64,000 nt of DNA from Mediterraneibacter butyricigenes (GCF_003574295.1 NZ_BHGK01000001.1:434001-498000), one strand, 5' to 3'. Positions 29,020 through 38,535 are shown, counted from the first letter of the stretch. Notes: a model not told the origin generated them from the letters alone. Program-made: numbers and translations.

Positions 29020-29048
29020 TTGATATTTACTAATATATGCCATATAAT
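29020..29048 (+). promoter_or_regulatory. Sigma-A promoter of the plus-strand small RNA
   Basis: TTGATA (29020-29025), 17-base spacer, TATAAT (29043-29048). Nothing on the plus strand downstream is a convincing gene, so the promoter most likely serves the small RNA. Confidence 0.7.
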
Positions 29049-29054
29049 ACAAGT

Positions 29055-29150
29055 AGAAAGAGCAATCGCCCACAAGGTGGGTTGACCTCGAATTATATGG
29101 TATATAGAATCACCACTCCTTCGCTCGCCAAAGTTCCGGGGTGGTTTTTC
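29055..29150 (+). ncRNA. Candidate antisense small RNA, convergent with the previous one
   Basis: A near-consensus plus-strand promoter (29020-29048) predicts a start near 29055. Downstream, ACCAC (29112-29116) pairs with GTGGT (29141-29145), followed by TTTTTC, a plausible intrinsic terminator at about 29150. The ~95-nt RNA begins AGAAAGAGCAATCG; the opposing RNA begins AGAGCAATCG, so the two share a 5' decamer. The overlap makes them antisense to each other. Confidence 0.55.
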
Positions 29151-29200
29151 TATGCCTTAAAACATTATCAGCCACCCTGCAACACGATTGCTCTGAATCT

Positions 29201-29229
29201 ATCTTATCATCATTTCTGCGTTACTTCAA
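29201..29229 (-). promoter_or_regulatory. Sigma-A promoter of the minus-strand small RNA
   Basis: Minus strand TTGAAG (29224-29229), 17-base spacer, TAAGAT (29201-29206), immediately after the holin stop codon. The predicted start, 7 bases on, is the first base of the long-range stem. Confidence 0.65.
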
Positions 29230-29232
29230 TTC

Positions 29233-29466
29233 CTATTCTTCCTCCGAACTGCACTCCGGAATACCGGCCACACTTGTCAGTAATGACAGTACCCCGGCCA
29301 ATGCCGCAGCTGACATAACATATTTCCAGTCTACCTGGCCAAGTGCTGCCGCCGCTCCAATTCCTGCAATTGCTGCCTGCGCAACAGTCTTAACCGCACG
29401 GATCATAGCTTTCCGGATCCATTTCTTTGTATCAACTGATACCTTGAATACACAATTTTTTAACAT
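29233..29466 (-). CDS. Holin, r1t-like
   Basis: 77 residues with two hydrophobic segments (AVKTVAQAAIAGIGAAAALG and YVMSAAALAGVLSLLTSVAG) and the ending AGIPECSSEEE seen in r1t-type holins. Forms the membrane lesion that releases the endolysin. Overlaps the upstream membrane protein gene by 7 bases. Confidence 0.88.
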   Translation of the reverse strand: MLKNCVFKVSVDTKKWIRKAMIRAVKTVAQAAIAGIGAAAALGQVDWKYVMSAAALAGVLSLLTSVAGIPECSSEEE

Positions 29467-29837
29467 GCCTTTTCTCCTTTCTTTTTAAGATGCAGCTCTT
29501 CAATTTCATGCATCATCTTTGTTGCCATTCCATTTCCACCGAGTTCATGATACGTCTCATACATTTCCATAAAATTCTGGTATGCATAAGACGGGATGCT
29601 CCCAAGCATCATATACTTATCATGGTATTCGATCAGCTGCACCCGCAGGAGCAGCATCGTCCCTTTTGTATTTGCAGTCCTCTGCTCATTCTCCCGTTCA
29701 ATCCGTTCGTCCCGTTCCTTGGCGTCAATCGCCTTCTGTTTCCGTTGCTCCTGCAACAACCAGACGATATAACCCATCAAAGCCGTCAGAATGATCGGGA
29801 GGACGATGAGATAGGTCTGAATCATTAATTCTTTCAT
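29460..29837 (-). CDS. Phage membrane protein of the lysis cassette
   Basis: 125 residues: one N-terminal membrane helix (about residues 8-28), a highly charged coiled-coil stretch (EQRKQKAIDAKERDERIERENEQR), then a helical soluble domain. The layout resembles haemolysin-XhlA/spanin-like accessory proteins next to holins. Exact role unknown. Confidence 0.75.
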   Translation of the reverse strand: MKELMIQTYLIVLPIILTALMGYIVWLLQEQRKQKAIDAKERDERIERENEQRTANTKGTMLLLRVQLIEYHDKYMMLGSIPSYAYQNFMEMYETYHELGGNGMATKMMHEIEELHLKKKGEKAC

Positions 29838-29857
29838 GCTCGCTTTTCTCCTTTTGA

Positions 29858-32800
29858 TTAACTACTAAAAAATATCACGCTGAATTTCCACTGCTCCAAT
29901 GTTTTTGCAGCACCACTGTTCTGGTAGAATCTTCCGGTGATCGTATTATTTTTTGATACTGGGATGGCGATACAACCCGACGACCAAAGTCTTGCCGTTG
30001 ATCCTGTAGTGGTTTCAAAGTTCATATATTCAGCCCCATTCAATAGCAACCCGGCAATTCTTCTCACCACGCTAGAAGTTCCCATACCAGAAAATAGTCC
30101 TCCTAGCGAGACAAGTGCATACCCGTTGCTAGGTACGTTGTAAGACGCAACATTTGAAAAACTACCATTTGCTAAAGAAACATTTGTCCCAGATTTACTG
30201 TAAAATTTAGGGAGCCTGTAATGTGCTCCACCAAGTGTCTGTCCGGAACTATTGGTAACATCTCCCCCTTTTGCTTTGATGCCTCCGGTTACGTAAAATG
30301 ATCCATCTGTCAGTTGCAGATACGCATCCTTATACGTCCCACTTGAATTGAACCCATACATCCGAAGCGTATTATTACAAGAACCAATATAGCCAGTCAG
30401 CCCATTGTTTCCTGATGGGAATTTAAGGTGTCCATTATCTCCGGCGGAGCCACGAGGATTGATGGTGACATCAGAGTTCATGACAGCGCCGGATTTATTC
30501 ACCTTATTATTAAAAGATGTAGGAGTAATGCTCACTTTGACTTTGTCGCTATCCTGAAGTAATATCTCTCCTCTTCCTACTGATGTCCCAGCTGGTATTA
30601 TATCCTGCATACTCGTCTGTGCGCCAACCGCTAGCCCATCATTTCCTAGTGTCGACATTGTTCCGTCTGAATTCGTTATAGCAATTTCTCTTAAAGATGG
30701 ATTAAGCTCGATGGTTGTAATGTCGGTTAAACTAGGCATTTCATCATTGATCGCATATTCCTCTGTTTCGATTGATAATACTCCGTTTTCAATTTTCGTT
30801 AATCCCTCAAACACATACCGTTCATCTTCTTGATGGAACTTATTATTAAACACCGACCCATTAATCTCCACTCCGTTGATCTGTCCGGCATTCACGATTC
30901 CCAGATCCGCCGTAATCGCCGACAGCTGACTCACTTCGATATTTTCTGCCACGAATTTATACAACTGCCAGACACTTCCATCCCAACGATATGTAGCATT
31001 CTGGATTAATCCTTCCACGGTGCCGGTATGCTTCCACAGCATCCCTTCTGTCTTTTCTGCCGGTTCCGTATCAGATACCTCTATCTTTCCGGCATCTCCT
31101 TTTTCCCCCGGATCTCCTTTTGGCCCTTTGATATTTCCAATGTATGCCCACTTTGCTACGTCTGCCGCACCGGCACGCACACAGGCATACAGGTTGCCGG
31201 TAAATGGATTCACATACCGGTCATTGACTCTTGCGTCACTGATTCCTGACTCTGGGAAGATCATTCCGTCTGTACTGGTTCCCAGCAGCTTATCTCCGGC
31301 ATACCATTCACTGCCACGGGTTCCATCCTCTCCTTTCAGCGTTGGCGTGGTCTGTTCCCCGTTTTTGTCTGTGATCGTCAGGGATGTGTCCGGATTCACC
31401 TTGATGATCGGACTGACCCCATCCTCTCCGGCTTTTCCCGGTTCTCCGTCTGCGCCTTTCTCTCCGTCGTTCACATTGCTGACCGTTACCTCATACTGTC
31501 CCCGGAAGATTCCACCGGAATCCGTTGCTTCAAACCGGTAGGTCACTTTGTCTGGCACATCCGCAGCGTTCACTGTGACCTCTGCACCTAAACTCAGTTC
31601 TTCTCCATCCTTATACCATTGGATATTGAACTGATCCGCAATGTTCAGACCACCATTCTTCACAACAGCTATCAGCGTGGTAGAACCTTCCCCATTCTTG
31701 AACACGATCCCATTACTGGAGATCACCGAACAGGTATAGACTCGATTGGCAGCGATCAGGTTGTTGACCTGCTGCAATAGTTCCGGATCCATCTGAGACT
31801 GCAGTTCCTCATAATTGGAAAATGTCGTCTTATTTTTTGTCTCATCTGTCAGGCTTTCTACCTGCTCTTTCACTCGTGCCTGCAAGTACAGTGGCGGATT
31901 GAACTCTTCGTCGATAATCGTGAAGGTATCCCCCACATGAGCATCCACATATCCTTCCACTTCATAGCTCAGCTTCGGCACGCATCCTTTCTTCAGCTCC
32001 GCCAGTGCCTGACCGTATAAGGTATTCACGTTATCCGTATCATAATTCCAGACCTTTGCGATATACCGGTCGTTGGCCGAGCTCAACAAATTGGACGGAA
32101 AGCGGTCTCTTGCCTGTGGTGCCAGAATGTTCCTGTTGCCTGCGGCGGTCATGTATTCTACGTTTCCATTTTCATCATATTCCGTCTTCGCCAGACTGGT
32201 AACGGTTAAGTTATCCCGACCAAACGGCCGGATTGCCGTAAACAGCTCCGTAATATCTGACGTCTTAGTAATGCCCTCAATATTAACACCGTACCGCAGA
32301 CGTTCATCCGTCCGGTTCTGACCAATCCCCTGCACGGTGTCCGAGTGCTGCTTATAGACATTCAGCACAATCTTCTGGAGCGAAAAGTCCGGATTCAATA
32401 CCGGCACAAACTCCGCCTCTGCTGAAAACACATTAGCCAGTGAAAAGATCCTGGCAAGGATCGTATCGGATCCTGTCCATTCATGGCTGATCCGTTTGTC
32501 TGATACCTCATTAATTCCCAGCGTGACCGTCTTCTCCCAGTCAAATACTGCCAGGTATTCCGCAAAAGACATGGCTTTCGGTGCCTTGTATGCCGTGTTC
32601 TCTTCATTGAGCAACTCAAAAGACAACGAGTACGCCATTACGTCCACAATTTCCTCATCCTGCGTGGACTGGACAATGTTTAAGTAATAATCCCGGCCGT
32701 CTTTCTGGAAAGCCAGCTTGTTTCCTACGGTCAGATACTGAGCGTCCTCATGGTCTGCCGGTGCCTTGAATGAAAAGGTATTTGCCGTCCCTTCCAGGTA

Positions 32801-32908
32801 AGAATGTAGCTCGTCATCATAATAATGCAGCGCATCCGGTGCTTCATTATCCATGCGCGCGCACACCACATCATGCGTGCTTAGGATTGTTATTCTGATT
32901 GATTCCAT
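29858..32908 (-). CDS. Tail endopeptidase/tail-tip protein with collagen-like region
   Basis: 1016 residues. The N-terminal ~370 residues match the Prophage_tail (Tal-type) baseplate hub that follows Dit. An Ig-like part with VVKNGGLNIADQFNIQWYKDG comes next, then Gly-X-Y segments (GEKGADGEPGKAGEDG near 480; GPKGDPGEKGDAGK near 590) that form a collagen-like shaft, and a C-terminal Gly/Ser-rich receptor-binding region ending WKFSVIFFSS. Start directly abuts the Dit gene. Probably the host-range determinant. Confidence 0.88.
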   Translation of the reverse strand: MESIRITILSTHDVVCARMDNEAPDALHYYDDELHSYLEGTANTFSFKAPADHEDAQYLTVGNKLAFQKDGRDYYLNIVQSTQDEEIVDVMAYSLSFELLNEENTAYKAPKAMSFAEYLAVFDWEKTVTLGINEVSDKRISHEWTGSDTILARIFSLANVFSAEAEFVPVLNPDFSLQKIVLNVYKQHSDTVQGIGQNRTDERLRYGVNIEGITKTSDITELFTAIRPFGRDNLTVTSLAKTEYDENGNVEYMTAAGNRNILAPQARDRFPSNLLSSANDRYIAKVWNYDTDNVNTLYGQALAELKKGCVPKLSYEVEGYVDAHVGDTFTIIDEEFNPPLYLQARVKEQVESLTDETKNKTTFSNYEELQSQMDPELLQQVNNLIAANRVYTCSVISSNGIVFKNGEGSTTLIAVVKNGGLNIADQFNIQWYKDGEELSLGAEVTVNAADVPDKVTYRFEATDSGGIFRGQYEVTVSNVNDGEKGADGEPGKAGEDGVSPIIKVNPDTSLTITDKNGEQTTPTLKGEDGTRGSEWYAGDKLLGTSTDGMIFPESGISDARVNDRYVNPFTGNLYACVRAGAADVAKWAYIGNIKGPKGDPGEKGDAGKIEVSDTEPAEKTEGMLWKHTGTVEGLIQNATYRWDGSVWQLYKFVAENIEVSQLSAITADLGIVNAGQINGVEINGSVFNNKFHQEDERYVFEGLTKIENGVLSIETEEYAINDEMPSLTDITTIELNPSLREIAITNSDGTMSTLGNDGLAVGAQTSMQDIIPAGTSVGRGEILLQDSDKVKVSITPTSFNNKVNKSGAVMNSDVTINPRGSAGDNGHLKFPSGNNGLTGYIGSCNNTLRMYGFNSSGTYKDAYLQLTDGSFYVTGGIKAKGGDVTNSSGQTLGGAHYRLPKFYSKSGTNVSLANGSFSNVASYNVPSNGYALVSLGGLFSGMGTSSVVRRIAGLLLNGAEYMNFETTTGSTARLWSSGCIAIPVSKNNTITGRFYQNSGAAKTLEQWKFSVIFFSS

Positions 32909-34441
32909 TTATATATACGCCTCCCTTATTCTTGCTGTGATCGTCGGGGCCGGACTGCTGAAGGAAGAATAATAGAACCGCACTTTCGTTTCTCCCGGCG
33001 GCACCTTAAAAAATTTGGAACCCAGCACTTCATCATCCAGAGACGGGATCCCATCCACATAAACCTTTGCGGCACTTCCCTCGATGCTGACCTTACTTCC
33101 TGCCCGGTACCGGTTTGGAATATCATACAGATAGGCCACGTTGTCTTTTCGGAAAAAGGTGTCCCGAAAATACATTCTGGTTACAAGGTTATTAAGTCCA
33201 CGATCTCCAAACTGCCCGGCGCATAACGTCAGTGTTAACGCCTTCGTATTCTTCAGTGCCGGATACCGGAACTGATATTTCTGTCCTGCAAAATAGAACT
33301 CAAACAGTTCTCCCATCTTCCGGATATAAATGTTAGAACCTCCGTTTCCGGTGCTTGACCAGTTGGTCGGCTCATATTTGATTCGCTTGATCTCTTTTTC
33401 CTGCACCTGCATGACCATAGATGCCGTATTATCCGTGGTGCTCCGTTTTACGAAATGCATGGAAGCCAGATGCTTGCCACTGGCATCTCCAATAACCATC
33501 TGCAAGGTTCCGGTTTGAGGAACCAGGCCAGTCTCTGCGGCAATTCTTGTCTGCGCCAGAAAACTGGATGCGCCTGTCTGTCCGCTTGAATCAGCAGGAA
33601 GTGTGATCGTCTTCGTTGCTCCATGCCAGGAGGGACCGGAACCTACACTGGTGAGCCCCAACCAGTCCATTCCTTTTAAGACATATCTTCCCCAGGTTCC
33701 GTTCTTCGGATATTCCGAATGACCGCCATCCCACATACCCTGATTATCGGTCATGGCAGCATAGTCCTTATAATTCTTATAACTGGCCAGAATCTGCGAC
33801 TTCTGCCTTGTCTCCTTATCCACCTCGTCAGCATTTCCCAGTTGGATTGCACCATACTCTGACACAATCCCGAGGTAACCATTTTCGTGATTGTGAGTAA
33901 TCTCGTAATCCACTGCCGCCGAAACCGAACCGTCATTGACGATCGTCACTTCCAGAATCCCGTCACTGTTTGCCTCCGCCGTGAAACTCTTCTCGTCCAC
34001 TGCATATTTATGTGGATCCGTGCAGTAAATCACAAAGGTTCCCGTCACATTTAGCTGACCTTCCGGTACACTGCCGACACCTTTCTTTGTCCCGATAAAA
34101 TACTTGTCCGGCTCATCCAGAAAGACCAGTCTTGCCTGTTCAAATTCCAGAAGCGCGCACAGCTTGTTGTATCTCTCCCGAAACTCTCTTGGCGAAGAAG
34201 ACAACAGCTGATACGTCACCGTAATTTCTCTGGGCGGTCTTCGCTTGTATCGGTACTGAGAACCGGTCATGTGGCCGATCTCCAGCTCCCCAATCTCAGA
34301 CTCTAGCAATTCCCGGCCGCTGACGCTCAGCGTGGTATAGCCTGCGACCTCATTCTCTATATAAGTTCCATTGATGCTCAGAGCCTCCGCCGGGAGACTC
34401 TGGCTTTCCGGATCACCGATCGTATCTGTAAATTTATACAT
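32909..34441 (-). CDS. Distal tail protein (Dit), enlarged
   Basis: 510 residues, about twice a classical Dit. The N-terminal part (residues ~1-190; AGYTTLSVSGRELLESEIG, then PREITVTYQLLSS) is the Dit/TIGR01633 fold and the last ~110 residues complete it. Between them lies a ~200-residue insertion (from about GKYVLKGMDWLGL to LCAGQFGDRGL) that looks like a beta-sandwich, possibly carbohydrate binding, as in 'evolved' Dit proteins. Connects the tail tube to the baseplate. Confidence 0.85.
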   Translation of the reverse strand: MYKFTDTIGDPESQSLPAEALSINGTYIENEVAGYTTLSVSGRELLESEIGELEIGHMTGSQYRYKRRPPREITVTYQLLSSSPREFRERYNKLCALLEFEQARLVFLDEPDKYFIGTKKGVGSVPEGQLNVTGTFVIYCTDPHKYAVDEKSFTAEANSDGILEVTIVNDGSVSAAVDYEITHNHENGYLGIVSEYGAIQLGNADEVDKETRQKSQILASYKNYKDYAAMTDNQGMWDGGHSEYPKNGTWGRYVLKGMDWLGLTSVGSGPSWHGATKTITLPADSSGQTGASSFLAQTRIAAETGLVPQTGTLQMVIGDASGKHLASMHFVKRSTTDNTASMVMQVQEKEIKRIKYEPTNWSSTGNGGSNIYIRKMGELFEFYFAGQKYQFRYPALKNTKALTLTLCAGQFGDRGLNNLVTRMYFRDTFFRKDNVAYLYDIPNRYRAGSKVSIEGSAAKVYVDGIPSLDDEVLGSKFFKVPPGETKVRFYYSSFSSPAPTITARIREAYI

Positions 34442-34452
34442 CCTGTGACCTC

Positions 34453-37400
34453 CTATCGTTTTCCTGTGATATACTTCCTGACTTTTGCGTCATTATTGTT
34501 CTTTTCCTGAACATATCTGGCAGTGCCGTAGCCGACCTCACGACCATCCATTACGCTTGTCACCTCTGCATTGACATAGATAACCGGAGTATAACTGTAT
34601 TCGCTGCGCATTTCTGCTATCGGCACAGAATAATTGTTCATTCCAGCTCCTACAATTGCGGGGTTGTCTGGAATTGATACCAGACGCGCAGATACCTGTT
34701 CTACATTTCTTTCCATCGACTCAATACCGATAGCGAATCCCTCTCCGATAAATGCTCCCAATTTTCGGAACACTCTGGAGGGACTTCCAATCTTCGCCTT
34801 TGCAATAACAGCCTGTTCTGCTGCTCTTGCCAGTTGTGCGGCTACTGCCTGCACAGTTCCAAGCGTCGATCTCATCCCGTTAGCAAGTCCGATACCGATA
34901 TAATATCCACAACTATACGCTGCGGACGCCGCACCTCTCAGCATTGACAATGCAGAATTAACTGCATTCGATGCGATCCCAGGCAACTGTGTAAATCCTG
35001 GCCTTGCCCCATTGAGGACACCATTTCCAATCCCTTTTCCTGCTACCTTTGCCTGATTCATTGCTGTCGTCAATGCGGTCTGCAATTTTGTCATAGACTG
35101 CTGTCCTGAAGATGCAATCTCTGCCAGTGAGCTTCTTACGGATGCGGACACCGGGACCATGCCCTGCATACTTGCAATGGCGCTCTGCGCACCTGCCGCA
35201 ACTCCCTGAAATGATCCTGAAATGCCTGATAATGCATTTCCGATTCCGCTGATCGCAGATGCCGCTCTTTCTGACGAACTTGCCAAAACAGAAACACCTG
35301 CAGCCATCACCAGAATTCCTGCAGCTGATGCACTGATCGATGCTGCCGCAGTCATAACACCTGTTGCGAATCCGAGCATCGATGTGGCTGCCTGTGGTAA
35401 CGATGAGGACAGCGTAGTTACCGATGTAATAAATGGCTGAATTGCTGTCCCGATCGCATTCATTCCACTCACCGCTACCATTGCAGACGCTGCAATTAAT
35501 GTAAGCCCTGTTCCGATCGCTTGAATCCCTGTGCCGGCTTCTGCCATGCCACCAGACACTGCCGTGATTGCTCCGATTCCAGTTGCAACCGCTCCAAGCG
35601 ACGCAGCCATATCAAGCAGAGACAATTTCGTCAGTTTCTCCACGCCTTCCGCCAGTTTTTTAAATCCTTTTCCGGCATTCAATGCAGCCTCTCCGATGGA
35701 ATCAAAGATTCCTGCCACAGAATCCAGTACTCCGGATATCGCATCACCAACCGATGTTACCACTTCCGAAATCCCCTGGAATACATCACTGATGACTGTC
35801 CCAAGGTTCGTTACCAGTTCTGACAAGCTGTCTATAATCGGACTGATCTGACTAAGCAGAGTTGTAAAGACTTCTGCAATACTTTGAACCGCCGCTGACA
35901 CAGACTCTACAATCGCCTGTATGTTGGGAATGAATGGAGCCAATGCTTCCACGATCTGCACAATCGCATTCGCTACGATCTGAACGCACTGCGTAAAAAC
36001 AGTTCCGATAATTTGAACCACCGGAGCCAAAGCTGTCACAATCTGGCTGACAGCACCACCAATCGCAGTGATAATTGATGAAAACGCCACTCCAAGTGCT
36101 GTTACTAATGGAGATAAAGCTGCAAAAGACGCTGCAATTGTTGGCAATACCGGTGACAAGATCAACAGTGCATTTGCAAGTGATGTAATCGCCGTACCCA
36201 CAATCTCACTGATAGCCTGTCCCAGAGCCGTTATGAACGGAGCGCAGTTTCCGACTGCCGTTCCGAAACTGGAGATAATCTCCGCAACTCCGCTTCCCTG
36301 TGTTGCCAGAAGCGTCATGGCCACTACAACAATTCCAATCGCCGCACCTAATGCAAGGATATTTACCGGATTCGCAATCTTCAGCGCCTGTCCAATTCCC
36401 CGGAACGCCGTGGAAATACCGGTTCCGATTCCTTTTGCTGCTGTCGAGATTCCCTGTCCAACAGACTTAAACAGCGTTCCGATACTCTCGATCACCTGAG
36501 CGATTTTTGACTTTGAATTTGTACATGCCTTTACTGCATCATCCGTTCCTTTTTCCGCATTCTTCTTAAAAGACTGAAACGGATTAAAGGATTTCAAAAA
36601 CTTGAAGGCCGTAAAGCCACCTTTCAGTCCAACGATCCCTGTCAGAATTCCTTTGATCTGTCCAGGACTCAATCCACTCACAAACTTCGCAATCGCACTG
36701 ACCGCATTTGATGCAGCTTTTACGATATTTCCAAAAGCCTTTACGATCTGATCGAACACTCCTGTACTTTCCAGTGATGCGATGATATGCTGCACCGCTT
36801 TTCCTACATTCTGAAACGCTTTGGACAGCGCCTTGATTGCACCTGTCTTTGCAAAGGTTTTTCCCAATCTTGAAAACACATCCCCCACATTCGACAGATT
36901 CTTGATCCCGTCCGCCACCTTATTCAGCACACTCTCCGCCGTGTCTCCGAACTTCTTGATGGACTCCCTCATGGTCGGGAACCCATTCTTTTTCAGCATC
37001 TCGTCCACTGCGTTGATAATACTTAAGGTTCCACGGGTAACAGCCGCTCGCATGTTATCGAAGGTGCCGCTCCAGCTTGCACCGGCTTCTTTCGCCGCTC
37101 CAGAGATCTTCTGAACTCCATTTGTTCCTTCCATCATTGCAGTTTCCACCGTAGACAAGAATTCATCTGCCCGGATCTTGCCTTTTGACAGATCATCCTG
37201 CACCGATGCAGAGTCTCGTCCAACAGCCTTTGCATACATTCCGACCGCATCGATTCCCACGTCAAACAGTCGGTTCAGCTGATCCATCTCAACCGTTCCC
37301 TTGGTTCGCATCTTACCGATTGCGTCCGCTACCATTTCCAGCTGTTCATTGGTGCCTTTGCCGTAAAACGCTACCGCATCTGCCCAAGCCCCCACTGACT

Positions 37401-37800
37401 TCGTCGCCGATTCCAGACTCATACCACGGGTCACAAAGTTCTGCGTTGCTTTCGCTGCCGCATCCAGACCGTAGGCCGTTCCCTTAGTGATGCCCTTTAA
37501 TTCTTCCAGTGCACCACTGGCTGCATTTGCATTTCCCGTGATGGTCGTGATCGTTCGGTTGAACTGCTCCATGGTGTCCTGTCTGCTAAACGCAGAGGAA
37601 ACGGAACTGGACAGAAGATTTGCACCGGCGGAAAGTGCCTTGAATACTCCGATGCCGGCGGCAATCCTGCTGATGGCTCCGGTGGCTTTATTTACACCGT
37701 CAGAAATTCCGCTGATGCTCTTTTGTGCACTGCTGAATGTGCTGGAGAAATTCTTGTCCACCGCACTGAGTACCGCCTTTACACTATAACTTTCCGCCAT
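34453..37800 (-). CDS. Tail tape-measure protein
   Basis: 1115 residues, Ala/Ser/Ile-rich, with the N-terminal tape-measure domain (SISGISDGVNKATGAISRI; MRTKGTVEMDQLNRLFDVGI), hydrophobic central repeats of the form 'PFIxxIxxxVxxxV' and a C-terminal GSPSRVFRKLGAFIGEGFAIGI motif typical of TMPs. Length sets the tail length, roughly 160-170 nm by the usual 1.5 angstrom per residue rule. Gene start overlaps the upstream frame by 17 bases. Confidence 0.94.
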   Translation of the reverse strand: MAESYSVKAVLSAVDKNFSSTFSSAQKSISGISDGVNKATGAISRIAAGIGVFKALSAGANLLSSSVSSAFSRQDTMEQFNRTITTITGNANAASGALEELKGITKGTAYGLDAAAKATQNFVTRGMSLESATKSVGAWADAVAFYGKGTNEQLEMVADAIGKMRTKGTVEMDQLNRLFDVGIDAVGMYAKAVGRDSASVQDDLSKGKIRADEFLSTVETAMMEGTNGVQKISGAAKEAGASWSGTFDNMRAAVTRGTLSIINAVDEMLKKNGFPTMRESIKKFGDTAESVLNKVADGIKNLSNVGDVFSRLGKTFAKTGAIKALSKAFQNVGKAVQHIIASLESTGVFDQIVKAFGNIVKAASNAVSAIAKFVSGLSPGQIKGILTGIVGLKGGFTAFKFLKSFNPFQSFKKNAEKGTDDAVKACTNSKSKIAQVIESIGTLFKSVGQGISTAAKGIGTGISTAFRGIGQALKIANPVNILALGAAIGIVVVAMTLLATQGSGVAEIISSFGTAVGNCAPFITALGQAISEIVGTAITSLANALLILSPVLPTIAASFAALSPLVTALGVAFSSIITAIGGAVSQIVTALAPVVQIIGTVFTQCVQIVANAIVQIVEALAPFIPNIQAIVESVSAAVQSIAEVFTTLLSQISPIIDSLSELVTNLGTVISDVFQGISEVVTSVGDAISGVLDSVAGIFDSIGEAALNAGKGFKKLAEGVEKLTKLSLLDMAASLGAVATGIGAITAVSGGMAEAGTGIQAIGTGLTLIAASAMVAVSGMNAIGTAIQPFITSVTTLSSSLPQAATSMLGFATGVMTAAASISASAAGILVMAAGVSVLASSSERAASAISGIGNALSGISGSFQGVAAGAQSAIASMQGMVPVSASVRSSLAEIASSGQQSMTKLQTALTTAMNQAKVAGKGIGNGVLNGARPGFTQLPGIASNAVNSALSMLRGAASAAYSCGYYIGIGLANGMRSTLGTVQAVAAQLARAAEQAVIAKAKIGSPSRVFRKLGAFIGEGFAIGIESMERNVEQVSARLVSIPDNPAIVGAGMNNYSVPIAEMRSEYSYTPVIYVNAEVTSVMDGREVGYGTARYVQEKNNNDAKVRKYITGKR

Positions 37801-38140
37801 GCTCTCCCCTCCTTCTCATATATTCTCTATACCTCGCCGCTGCTGAATTGGTTTCGTCCTGCTTTTCTTTCTTTCCCTTGAATCGATCCAAGATCTTCTC
37901 ATAGTCGAAGAACTGCTTGAAGGTCCTGTAAACCGGCTTCGTCTTCTTTCCGGATTTCCGTTCTGCCTTCACTTCACGGTTCAGCCATGCCAGCTCGTGT
38001 AGATGGAACTCCGTATCGAACTGGCGCAAGTTATAAGCCTCCATCCGGATCCGGTATTCATAGAAACTCATTTCCTCTGCCTCTTTCAGGGTTCGAATTC
38101 CAAGTCCCCGGAAACAATTCACCAACAGTTCCTGATACAT
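37784..38140 (-). CDS. Downstream tail assembly chaperone frame (gpGT-type extension)
   Basis: 118 residues, basic, between the tail-assembly chaperone gene and the tape measure. This is the usual place of the T part of a G/GT frameshift pair. The frame is -1 relative to the upstream gene and stays open back through it (Ser/Glu/Gly-rich linker), so it may be made as a frameshift fusion; the ATG at 38140 has only GGAAGAA nearby. No canonical XXXYYYZ slip site is visible in the overlap. Confidence 0.7.
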   Translation of the reverse strand: MYQELLVNCFRGLGIRTLKEAEEMSFYEYRIRMEAYNLRQFDTEFHLHELAWLNREVKAERKSGKKTKPVYRTFKQFFDYEKILDRFKGKKEKQDETNSAAARYREYMRRRGEHGGKL

Positions 38141-38157
38141 TTCTTCCGAACTTTTCT

Positions 38158-38535
38158 CTACGCTACTGTCTTCCCGTTCTCCAGATCTTCCAGATTCTCC
38201 AGATCTTCCATAAGATTCTTTACTTTCAGACGAGTAGCATTCGAGTTTTTTAACTCTTCCAGAACCTCCGCAAACAGCTTCTCGATATCCTCATGGTTCT
38301 CCACGTATTCATCCACGCTTTCCTGATTCGGGCGTTTCTTCTCCGTGCAGGTGCTGAGATACAGAACCTCGGACAGCTTTGTCGTGTCATATCCCATCAA
38401 CAGCGGAACCATCATTTCCAGACCCGCCCCAAACTTCATGTTCTCCCGTTCCACTTCGTACTTTTTATCCAGTTCCCTGATGAATTTGATCCCGAAATGG
38501 ACTTCATACTCTGTGCCTTTAATCTCCATTACCAT
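38158..38535 (-). CDS. Tail assembly chaperone (gpG-like)
   Basis: 125 residues from ATG 38535 (GGAGG 8 bases upstream). MEIKGTEYEVHFGIKFIRELDKKY is typical of the Phage_TAC family; the protein is acidic at its C-terminus (LMEDLENLEDLENGKTVA). Coats the tape measure before tube polymerisation. Confidence 0.8.
   Translation of the reverse strand: MVMEIKGTEYEVHFGIKFIRELDKKYEVERENMKFGAGLEMMVPLLMGYDTTKLSEVLYLSTCTEKKRPNQESVDEYVENHEDIEKLFAEVLEELKNSNATRLKVKNLMEDLENLEDLENGKTVA

Larger units (their letters stand above)
28984..29194 (-). ncRNA. Candidate structured small RNA between holin and endolysin
   Basis: About 210 nt framed by its own promoter (29201-29229) and a terminator (28984-29010), with no credible reading frame. 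The predicted start at 29194 coincides with the 5' arm of a long-range pairing AGAGCAATCG (29185-29194) with CGATTGCTCT (29059-29068). Inside are a hairpin ATAGAA..ACCAC/GTGGT..TTCTAT (29104-29153) and CCCAC/GTGGG (29069-29081). CCATATAAT (29092-29100) can pair with ATTATATGG (29040-29048) outside the first pairing, which would form a pseudoknot or an alternative fold. I do not recognise the family. Confidence 0.6.

Noticed and set aside
28779-29075. 98-codon minus-strand frame with a hydrophobic start, considered as a type I toxin
   Set aside because: It begins with TTG, reads through the terminator hairpin and then out of frame across the next gene; no stop in the place a toxin would need.
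29037-29318. 93-codon plus-strand frame across the small-RNA locus
   Set aside because: No ribosome binding site and it runs through the terminator hairpin into the holin gene on the opposite strand.
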